DNA of 64,000 nucleotides, from positions 27,448,881-27,512,880 of the forward strand of contig JAQNBH010000010.1 in assembly GCA_028752905.1 (NCBI GenBank), written 5' to 3'. Position 1 is the stretch's first letter, and each line of letters opens with the position of its first letter. The notes below the pieces were generated by a model, which worked only from the letters and a program-made list of their open reading frames with translations, had not been told where the DNA came from and ran no database searches. Shown here one piece after another: positions 46,101-58,400 of the stretch. The translations under genes were made by a program, and so were the position numbers. This DNA is from Cladorhizidae sp. MBARI D1340-BT2. Its lineage: Eukaryota; Porifera; Demospongiae; Poecilosclerida; Cladorhizidae.

Positions 46101-49100
46101 CATATATTAGGCCATACCCTCTTAAGCAAGCTTAAAACAAACCTAGAACTTCCCCTAGTACCACATCCAGCACACCAATATTACCCTATGCCTATTCTAC
46201 CCCCAGTTCTTTCCTTAAACTGAAAAATAATTTAAAATGGTGAAACTTAGAGTGAAGATTTGTGTACATTGTTGCATACAATCTTCATAATGATATTATA
46301 TCAATTCTGCCCATGCACAACTATGAATGTGGTATACCCTCATCCATTCATTTACTCATGGTATTTTACCTTCTGTATTAACCAAATGGGTGGTTTAGCA
46401 CAAGTACTGGCTAATTAAGATCTGACCTAGTCCTAGCCCAATAATATCACAACCTTTGAAGCCAATGGCTTCACATCCTTTACAAAGAATGAGTTGCTAA
46501 AAATACCCCATGCCCTTGAACAATTTTGATTCCTGGGTGGCTTCATATCTGCAGATTGAGGGTTTACTCACTTGAGGAAAGTGAGGATACCAATTGTAGC
46601 AATCATGCATAATACAGAGAAGGCAACTCCGAGATAGCTGATGGTTTCCAGAGCAAACTTGTCCTTACCCACAATCTGGTAAACAGGATAAAAAAGGGAT
46701 TAAATTTGGGAGGGTGGGGGGGATGGGAAAAGAGATACATAGGGGAAATAAATGAGAGGAGGGAGGGCTTCGAAAATATGTTGGTAATGGTGAAGGAGGA
46801 GAAAGAGGAAAAGAGGAGGGTAAAATGGAGGTAAGATGGAAGATGTGTATGGGGAAAGAGAGAAAAAGGAAGTGCGTTCAAAATAGTGTGATCCATAATT
46901 AGCCGATCATCATAAAGGAAGAATTACAGGGAGTGAGAGAAAGGAGAGCATTGCCAAACATATTAGCATTCACTTACAAGGAATATATATTAAATGTGCC
47001 TGAAAACATTTGTTATGTCATGTGACAATGTACCAACAAAATCGAGTTGCCTTTGCTGAGAGCTGTATCAAATATGTATTGTTGATATGTTATTCGCCTA
47101 AAGTGATAAAGTGAACAGAGTCTTGGACGCATGTTTGTTCTTCTAGATTGCTATTATTTAGCAATATTCATTTTATTTTTTGTCAATGTTCAAACATGGA
47201 GTGTTGAGTGTAGGCATATAACAATGTATGTATGGAAACCAAAATGTAGAATTAAAGTGATACACACACAGAGGTCGTTTATAGCTCTGTATATTGAGTA
47301 TACCTAGCAAACACACTTGATTTTTCATAGCCTATCCATCCTTAGTTCTCCACTTTCTACACCATGCTTGCTCATTTCTAGTTCCCATTTTTATTTTCCT
47401 GCATTTGTTTTACCTGTTTCCGTCCTTATATTGAAATGTCCCATTGCAATATGAATAAGCGCAAGAGCAAAATTATGATGTTGCATCTCATAGACACATA
47501 TAAGGAGGCCAATATTGATCTGTCTAATGCATATCTGGGGGGGGGGGGGGGGGAAGGTTTTTCCATGATTATACTCGATAATTACCTCCATCAACTAGCT
47601 CTAGAGTGGCAGGCAATACATTTGTCTCAAGAGTGCTTTTAATTTGGCCATCGACTTTTACTCCTTTTATTTTTGTTGAAACAATGCTTTCTGCAGGAAC
47701 ATTACCGCTTCATTAACTAGAGTGTTTGTTTATTATAGTAGGGTTCTATGTCTAGCCTCACTAGGTTTCGATGTGCCAACATTAGTAGAGTAATAGTTGT
47801 CAAGTTGTATTCTCTGTGTAGCTTAATGAGAATGCTATCATCCCTAAAGAGATATTTGTTAGCATGTATTATAAAATGTGTATGCATGAATTTTTGTTTG
47901 TAACCATGCATGTATAATGTATCTGCTAGTCTACAATATCATGCAAAGGGATAGTAAAGCTATAGTATATTTACTTACCTCTATACCAGGACTAAGCAAG
48001 ATGGCAAAGTGGGTAAGGTGATTACACTCACAGACAGTGAAGGAAGAGTTGGACAATGTGGAGCTATGGTTACAACCTTTAGATGACCAAGTAAACCTGT
48101 GGCATGTGAGAGGGTGTGTGTTGGACAGGAGTGGGAGTGGTTGAGGATAGGAGGGAAAGAGGGCGAGTAGAAGATAAGGATGAGTTGAGAGTAGAGGTAA
48201 ATGTCAGAATTAAAAATGTGTTTCCATTTTCTCCCTATATCTCCAGGTCAGTGCACATTCTTATACAATCATAATATCATTTCTCACAATGAGAGCATAC
48301 AGAATTACACACCCCAACACACTGATTACACTCTAGTCGATTGAATCTGGAAGAGCACGGCTAAACAATTGAAGGAATGTGAGGAACACATTGAGCAAGA
48401 AGTTCACATCAGTAGCACTATGGCTAGAAGAAAGATAACAGCATATGTGGGTTTGTAAAGTAAAAATAGAGACCAGGTAACCCATGAAAATTGCCAATTA
48501 TGAGAGATCTTGAGAAGTGAACAGCTAAACAATAACTATATACACACTGAACATGAAAGACAGCAAACTTATTCTTGAGTAAACAAAGTGGCACAGGATG
48601 AGCCAAAATGGACATGTGAGGACTGAACAGGAAAGCTGAACAGCAATATCTAGATATGTATGAGGTAAATAAAGGTGCCAGGAGAAAGAATATATCTACA
48701 ATGACCAAAAAATGTTTTGCCTTGTCAAAGAAATAAGAAAACAATCCTCTACTCATGTAAACCAGAAGCAATTAAAAAAAGAAAGGAAAGAAAGATCAAT
48801 ATAGATGATCTCTAAAATTTTGTTCGTAAAAATTCTACGTGTTATTTTGTTAGTGTCAGTCGCTCCTTCAAGAATTAGTTGCACAGGAAAACTAAAAAAA
48901 CAAACACACATGATGTTATAAGATGCAGATGCAGTTGACACAGCATGGTGTGTATAATGCACTTTTTCTTGACTTTTCTCTGTTTTAAGAAAAAGATTCA
49001 GGCACACTAAAAGCATTTTTTAAGCAAACAGCAGCCAAAACTGGTCCTAAAATTTGCCAATATGTGTTTTAGCTGTGATGAGAAGTCGGAGGTTTGATCT

Positions 49101-52100
49101 TAGGCTTTAAATGTTGGTCAGACTAATATGGGGAAAGCTGTTGCACTCCTTAACTGATTAAATGCCGTAAGAGCCACATGGTGTAAACTCAGACATTGCC
49201 AGTAAAAAAAATTGAGTTTGTATTAGGTACCCATTCTCCATAATTATGTGCTTCCCAATAGACAGTTTGATTGACATAGATTTAGATGAGATGTGGAGAC
49301 AATTTTTTTTTTATGGTTGGCAATCGCAATTGTGTTCTTGAATGGCTCTTCCTGTGGCTTTCACTACTGTTTCTGGAAGTTCTTTATTGGTGGAAAGCAG
49401 CAAAAGCACCTGTGCTTACCAGGAATATTTCTCAATGCCTTTGGTTTTGAGCAACGAGGTGCTCCTGCATGGATTTCATTGGGTGTCTGTTTTATTGTAG
49501 ACATATAGTGACGAACTGCACGACTTTTGTTTTCTCATTTCAGCTTATTGTATTTCCATTATAATAATATAAACAGTTTTTGAGAGGTTTATCCAAGTTA
49601 TAACTAAATAAAAATAATAATTATTTAGCATAATGTCGGTGTTCAATCTGTTTTAATATACTGTATCAAAGCAATAAAGGTTTATTGATAATTACACCTT
49701 TAAGAAGTTCACAACTAACACATGCACTATTTGAATCAATGCAATATATTATGCCATTTTGGTAACGTCATAACACCAGGCAAGCCTGGCATGCCATCGA
49801 TACTCTATGCTTAAATAAATCCAAGTTATTTCTTCCATCAGTTGTGATGTATTAGTCATAACATGTTGGTATTCTTTAATTTTGCACCAGCTACAGAATG
49901 GATGGTGAAGTCTTTAATTAAGCTGTTACAAAATTACTCTAGATATCCAACAATCCCTTTGAAATGATTGTAGTCCTCTTCCTGTTGTTTTATTCAGGAA
50001 ATAATCGCATAAGGTTGTTCTCATCTTTCACATTATATGCAGCTAGTAATAAAAAAAAGTAGCGAACTCCTCATCACTAGAGTAGTGACTATCCTTTTCA
50101 CTGTCCATTTTTGGAGAAAGTGCTTGGTATTGGATAACCAGGATGGAAATTAATTACTTAATCAATAGTTGGAGTTTATAATTCTGTTTACATTCAATCC
50201 ATTTTGAAGTTAATATTGAAAGGGCATTGTAGAGTTGTTAGGTGTCAACCTAACAAGAACTACCAACTTAACCTAGTCCTATCCAAATATAGACTTCTAG
50301 ACAATTAACAGTTTACAATGAATTATTACTATGAATAACATTAGTCTTTGAAACCCACTGATGTTCTCAGGAGAGGCAAGCTTATTTAAGAGCAGCCTTC
50401 TTTTGTAAAAGTCTCTCTTTGGATTATTAAGCTAAGTCAATTGTCTTGTGTATTTGATTATCAATAATAAATTCTATATTTATCAACTTCTCCACTAGAT
50501 TGTCTGCAATAGTCTATCATCGGTACTCTCAGCTGATTGGAGAGATTTGGTCACATTAATTGATTCATCACTATAATTATACACAGACATCATTTATAAA
50601 AAACATTATGAATGTTAAATAATTTTTCCTGCATGCGCATGCTTAGTAGATACTAAACCATCATAAATATTAAGAAAGATTTACTTCTGGTTTGATGGAA
50701 TGATTGAACCCCACCCCCCACCAATTTTTTTATTTTTAGGAATAGGCTAATGCTATAATAATGATGTCATGAACTATCTTTTCCAGGCTTTACTGCAGTT
50801 TTTTGAAGTTCTACTCGTGAATATGGCTGCATAGGCAATATTGCTTGCCTGGAACCAAGTGAATCCCTTCACTCTGAAGAAAAGAGGTCTTCTGAATGTA
50901 TTTCGTTGCAGGCAGTAAATATTGTTGTAGATGGAGCATGATGTAGCACACTAGGTTTTGTTTTCTTACCACAGCTAAACTGATTTGTTAAACAAAAGTT
51001 ACAGCTTATTTATTTTGAGAAAGGTATTCTTGAAAAAGCTATAAGCATCACTAATTAAGTGGAGGGAACACAATCAGTTAAAAACACTGCCACATATATT
51101 CACAAGAACAAAAATGTTTGATTAAAAAAAATTATATTGCATTGAACTCTATGTCATATTCAGTATGATACTGGTGTGAATGACTTTAAATGTAACAGGA
51201 CGTGAACTGGTTGTGGTCTACATAGGTAGAGTCTTGCATACCTTTTTTAAAACTTTTTAAATTAAATAATCCTCTAAATTTTTCGTTTTCAATTTGTTTA
51301 TTTTGTTCCCTTTGTATGTCATAGTTGAGAGGTAGGGACTATATCAAGTGTGAGCGCTTCAGGATCTTCAGGGCCTTTAATCACTTTCTAACTAGTTTAT
51401 CACTGTTGATTATAGATATCAACTCATGCTATGTCTCATGAACACCTTTATTACATAAATGCACAATCACATAAGTGGAATAACCATGTCTCCCACCCCA
51501 CCCCCACCTCTCCTTCTCAGATTTTTCTGCTAAATATTTCTGCCTACCCCCTCTCCACAGTTGTCACTCTACTAAATATTTAGCAGACATTTGTAGATTT
51601 ACTTCATACCTAAAAAACAAACACTATTTTATAGAATTTATAGGTATTTAGAAGAATATTTTCTATATATTCTTTGTCATATATTTAGAAAAACATTCAT
51701 ACTACTTTAAACGTAGGTAGTTGGAAAAATGCATCCCTTCCACTCTCCGCACTCAATTTATGCTTCATCTCATTCTGCCTATGCATTTTGTTTTATTGCC
51801 TATTGTTTATTACTAGACATAGAGGGTCACCTATAGCATCCTTCTAGGGCTTGGAGCAGTTGATTGTAAATGTCTGGGAGTCATTTTGGAGCTATTAGTG
51901 GCTGCAACCCATATTTAGAGCAAAAAATTGTCTTTGATTCCTCCCCCCCACCAATATGAATCAAAGATTCTGACATTGCATGCAAACTGACTATATATGT
52001 GTTAATAAAGGCCTGTTTATGCGAGCAAGAATTTGCTGTCTGAAATCATTGAGATAAATATTTCTTACCTCATCCTGGATTGACTGTATTGATGAGTAAT

Positions 52101-55100
52101 AGACAAGCTATGCTCTGATTTATAATTTAGTGCAAGGCAATTTGAATTCCAAGCTTTCCTCTCCAAGTTCACAAGAGAATTGGCCAAGAAACCAAAAGGA
52201 ACCTTTTTTCTTTGGGATAGGAAAACATAAGTTAAAGTTAACTGTTGTGATGAACGATATTTCAGCTGGATATTTCTAAAAAGGGACCTCTGACATAGCT
52301 TAATATTGAATCAAATTGTTGAAATCACTAAAGTGCATGGAGTTATGCCCCCGGGCCGCACGGTCTGTGATTCTATGTGATAACCAGCATAAGACTCGCA
52401 CTTACCTAGCGACACCCTTAGTTCCTTTATTACGACTTACTTTTCTAAATCCAAAAAGAAGCAGCCTGGCATCACATTATCACTCTGAAAAACAACAAAC
52501 AAACCAAAAAACCCAATAACAACAGCAACAACAAGAAATAAGGTGCATGTATGCAAGTGCCCTCGTTTTGGCTTAACTCACGAGATCACTAAAATGGCGA
52601 ATTTCAATTATAACTGGATTTATCAAGGTGTAATTACTGGAGTTACAACTTCTTCCCATGCATCCCAGAGTAGATGACACAACAGCCGACCCCAGCCTAA
52701 TATAGTTGCAAAATTAAGCATATAAGTTATAATTAGACATGGACATACGTCTACATCTCCATTGATGAAAACATTGCATGGATATATCCATGTCTCGCGT
52801 GTTAGCTGACTATTGTCTGTACTAGCTGTGCCACTACTGTGAAAATGTATCGCGCTTGTGGCATTTGATCGGTTAAGGAGTGCAACAGTTTTTCCCATAT
52901 TAGTTTGACTAACATTTCAAAGAATTAAAGCAAACCTCCCACTTCCCAACAAAGTTAGTTTGCCATGACTCTTTGCAAGTATTTTTATCCTGAAAATGGA
53001 TTGTATCAACATCGCTTTGCTCACAGGCTATAGCAGTAGCTAATCAGAGGTTGAAGTGGGTTTATAAAAAATTATGGCTGTTATTTTTCACATGTTATTT
53101 ATTTAGGGGAGGAGAAGGGGGGGGGGGGGGGGGGGGGGGAGAAAGGGGGGGGGGGGGGGGGGGGCAAAAAGAAATAATGTTTTTCCAGAATAAAATTTGT
53201 TTCCACGAAATCATATTTTTCCAAACTACAGCATATATACCATAGCAACAAAATATTAATTCATGACACCCCTAAAATGGAATTCATTTTTGTTTTCCTA
53301 ATGAAGATATAGTTTTGTAGGTGTCGCAACTGTGAATTGTACTTCAAAGAGTAAAGTGAGTCACAAGGTATGCTTGAAAGGTGATTTCACCTCCTTGTTC
53401 ATCTGACTCGTGAGAAAACTCTACCCTTATTAGGTACTTACTATTGATGCCTTTTTGCGTTCATGGGCACAGAAAAGGTATTCTATCAAAATATAAAATA
53501 ATATAATATATTCTACCAAAATAACATCATAACATCATAATAGTCTTTCATAAATTTTCTGAGAAATAAAAAATGGTTGTGGTTAATTGGTTAATTAGAG
53601 CACTCGCAGATGCAGAATAAAAGCACCTGGCTGCACTAACACTTAGAAACAGTTTGAGCAAGTTGAATAAAATTTTTTCAAGATAAACTATTTAACTTTT
53701 TGTTAACAAATAAGCTGGTTCTATATATATTAAAGCACATGTATCATAGCAATTGACTGAATATATGTTCGTCGTACTCATATCTTTGTTACGATTTTTT
53801 TCCTGACTTCATAAATATTTTTTGAGGAAATTTTGTTGTTTATTCAATTGCCAAAATTTATTTAAAAAGTTCTAATTTTTTATTAATTTTTTGAAAACAG
53901 TCCTTGAGATCCACGTTGGACTCACTCAGCAGTTTGGTTCAAATTAATTCAGGCATTTGGCCAGACATAAGCCATACACATCATACACACAGATAGTCAG
54001 GCTGACAGACATTTTCAAATTTATATATATACTAGCTGAAGTTACCCATGCTATGCGCAGAAATATATATTCCTATACAATAATGAGGTACACCACTTCA
54101 AGGCATAAAATGTGTGAAGGCATTCTTCCTGTTAACTGAAGAGATTTCAGAAATTCAGAGGGATATTGTACGGATTGCTGAGTGTCGAGAGAACTAACTA
54201 CAGACTTGTAGATCTACACTGGGCTTGGAATCTGTTGAAATATTTGTTGATTGATCATATTAACCGCATTATTTATAGGATACTATTTCAAACAACCATT
54301 GATGATTGTTGTAGTTGTGTTACAAGTTTGGATAGACTTTTCTTTTCAGGTCATCCAGTGATGAAACCATTTTCCCACTGACTTTCTCGACTTAATAAAT
54401 GCGTGATTCTGCACACTGTCAGACACTTATCAATTAAATTTTCATTGCAAATATTTTTTGACTTTATAAATTTTCTGAGAAATGAATAATTATTGGTTGG
54501 TGATTTTTTCCCAATTTTTTTTCAAACTTCATACAAAATTTGCAACTTTTTATTTAAAAAAACAACAATGCCCTGATCTATCCTAAACCTACTCACCAAG
54601 TTAAAAAAACAATTTTTTTCCAAAAAATAAAGGAAAAAACCCCATTAAATTTGAAACTTTTAACAATGACTTTCTCATATATAATCAACTTGAAAATTTA
54701 CTCTCTCGACGTTCTGCCTTTATCAGGAGTAATGAGATACCCATGACTTTGGGTGAGCTTGTTATATACCAATAGCTATCTATTCACCACGTGATACAAA
54801 TCACACCCGGGCACACATTCCTGGCATGTTACCTACATGTGACCCAGGTGTGGAAAAATGCTCTTAATTTTAATAATAAAATAATAGAATAATAATAACA
54901 ATAACAATAAAAACGAAAACAATAAAAATAATACTAATATTAATAATAATTACCATGATAATACTATTATTAATACTAACAAATAAGATTAATAACATAT
55001 AAACATAATAAAATATAAAATAAATAAAATAATAATAGTAATAACAAAAAAACAAATAAATATAACAAACTATAATAATAGTAGCAATATTAATAATAAC

Positions 55101-55148
55101 AGCAACAACAATAATAATATATAATACATTTTAAAGAAGTGACATTTT

Positions 55149-55243
<95 letters not shown>

Positions 55244-55406
55244 TAATAGTAATAATAGTAATAATAATAACAGTAATAAAAATAATAATAATTATAAACA
55301 TAGTAATTTTAATAATAATCATAATCATCATAATAAATAATAATAATAATAATAATAATAATAATCATAATCATAATCATAATAATAATATAATAATAAT
55401 AATGAT

Positions 55407-55437
<31 letters not shown>

Positions 55438-58400
55438 TAATAATAATAAATAACAAATAATAATAATAATGAATAAAGAAAAAGAAAAAAGAAAATAAAT
55501 AAATAAACAAAACCAAAAATAATAAAATAAACAAAATAAATAAAAATAAAACAAATAAAACAAATGAAATAATAATAAAGACATGCTTGATATTAAAACA
55601 TCAACAAAGAATGATAAAGAACTCAATATAGAAAAATATGGTCGTTATGGTTTCAAGTTCAACCTCTTGAGAGTGAACCTTTTATCGTCACTCCCTAATC
55701 TAGCCTCGACACACACTGAGTTTGGTTCAATTAGGTTCAGGCATTTGGCCAGGCATTAGCATATGCATGCAGACAGACAGACAGACATTTTCAACTATAT
55801 ATATATATATATAGTTATGGATCATAAATATCAGCAAACAAACTCACATTGTGTTGTTATCCACAGTGTCTATTGGGAAAATAGCTGAAAGGTTCTTGAA
55901 GACAAAAGAAGCAACACGAATCCCTACAGAGATAATCATAATTATGCATGGTCACAGAAAGAGTAAAAACTCTTCTTCCAACTCAACTATTGCATGTATA
56001 ATGTGGTCCCTTGTTATTGTATGCAATGGGAGAGGATAATATAGAGAGAAAAAAATACCTTGCAGATGGTCATATAGAACAGGTTTTAGGAAAAACAGAG
56101 TGTACTAAAAATAAGAAATGTGAATGCTCATGCTTATTGCAGAACATCCTAGGAATGTAGCAATGTTAAAATTTCACAGTTATTATAATTGAGTACAATG
56201 TGCTAGTACTTAAAAGAGTGTGAGGTTCTCATGTAACTTCACTCACATATCATTAATTCGTGTTTACCTGTAACATTCGAAGCAAATGCAGAGAGTAGTT
56301 TCCCTGGCAGGGATATTGCCCCCTCCGATTCTTGCAACATCTTCAGTTGTATGTCAGATTTCTTGTATTCATCAGATACAAAATCCCTCACGGTCAAAGC
56401 TGCATATGAAGATGTGTTGCAAGTATTGTACATAGTCACTGCTGGTTTATATCAGCAATGATATTCTAACAAATCCTGATAGGGGACCAGCCATCAAAAT
56501 TCTGGTCCCTCTTATCACACCTCACCACAACTCCAGGTGAGAGTAATCAATACTCAGACTGAGTGACCTCATTTATCAGTGTCCCATATTCAATACGTAA
56601 TGTGCTTTATTTAAAAATACATTACATCAAAGAAAGAAAGGAAACTAGAATTTACCAATGTAAACCACATTAACAGAACCTTCTACCTCCAAAGACAAGT
56701 AGAATACAGTTTTTAAAAAGGCAGTCTAGTGTTGGTGTTGATTGTCTTACCAATGAGCTCCCACCATATTTCCTGATCATTTTCGGTGAGTCTATCCAGT
56801 GTATAGTTTTTTGTTTTGAAATAAAACATATTTTGTTTTTTCAAAGAACTCACAATAAACATAGCAAATACAATGACTTTTCGATTACCAACTTAAATTT
56901 GCTCACTTAATGTTTCAATCAATGCTGTTACCTTCATCTGGTCCTCATCAGGAATAAACATCGAGTGAGCTGATTTAAGTTGATTCTCGGAAAGTTATTG
57001 TTACTTGTTTAGGCAATGAAGTTGATCAGAACTAGCCAATCATAACAGTTTTATTCTTTAGCATGTTGATTGCCAAAGTAAACATGCACATATCATGTGT
57101 ATATATACATGATTATACACATGTATATACAAGTATAGATAAACATGTATATACATGTATACGCGAACATTTATCACAAGTAGATTTGTTGAAGATCTAT
57201 ACTGCTGATAACTTTTACCAAATGTCATTAATCTTGTGTTGCTGATTATATATACTATATTTTCTCACATGGAATTCACTCTCCAACAGTAATTACTCTC
57301 GAATAATGTTCTTCACCCCATTATGCAGTCTGAACAAAATAGTGCGTACACTCAAATTGCATTTGTAAACGCTCATCTTGTGCATGCGCAGATAAGTTTA
57401 AATTCCAAGCAGAAGTGGTGGCAGATAAGCCCTATATATTGCTTAGCTCACAAGGAATTACAAACTCCAAATGGCCTCCTCCAGTCCATTTGAACAGTTT
57501 TCATGTCAATGTGATTGAAATGCCTTCAGGCTTGAAAACATCAATACATGGCTGGGGGTCCAAATGCTTGCACATTCAAGTTCTTTTGTGCTGTTGTGTT
57601 TTCAACTTAAAAAATCAGCATGATCAGAAAAGGTGGCATTTCCTGGTTAAATTTTTTTTTTAAGGCTAGCTGTTACTCTAAATCTTGTTTACAATATGAC
57701 GTGCTTTCACCTTGCCCATGTTGCAGCACAGTATCAACATAAATCACATTCAATGCATATTGAATGTTTACTTAGACCCGAATTATGACCTTTTTCCATT
57801 AATTTTCAAATTGCAACCACCCCAGTATTCAACAAGTGCACTATTCATGATGGCTAAAACAAGGAGGAGGAAGAGAAATATGCGGCACTTCAACTACAAC
57901 CTTTGGCAAGAGATTTTTTAGACAGCTCCAAAATACGAAGGAAGTGTTTCACAACCATGTAAACCTTCATCATCCCTTCTGTAAACAGAGTGTAACACAA
58001 CTTCAAATAAAGCACACCAATCATTGGTTTGTAACCAATGCAAGATCTGAATTCATGTTTATTTGATCATACAATAGCGGAAGTAGCTATGTTATAATGC
58101 TGATGTGTAAGATTCACATTATCACAAAAATGACAGATTACTGCACCGTTTAACATGTGGCATTAAATGAGTCACCATTTACCACTATTTGACAGACAAC
58201 ATTAAGGGTTATCACATATACTAGCATATACATTAAGGGTTATCACATATAGCATATAACCTTGTATTATTTAGTATTCTGTACATAAGCCGCATTACAT
58301 ATGCAGCAATGCATATAACGTTTTTTCTTACTATAGATCTCAGTGGAGACTCTTCCAGCTTTTCTCATGAGGGCCATCAAATCCAACAATTCCAAGGCTC

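Noticed and set aside
49293..49508. Plus-strand 71-codon hydrophobic open frame
   Set aside because: No homologous frame in the matching GPCR-A intron and no domain; probably chance.
55131..55626. Ile/Tyr-rich open frames on the minus strand
   Set aside because: Products of the ATT/TTA tract in the PLE tail.
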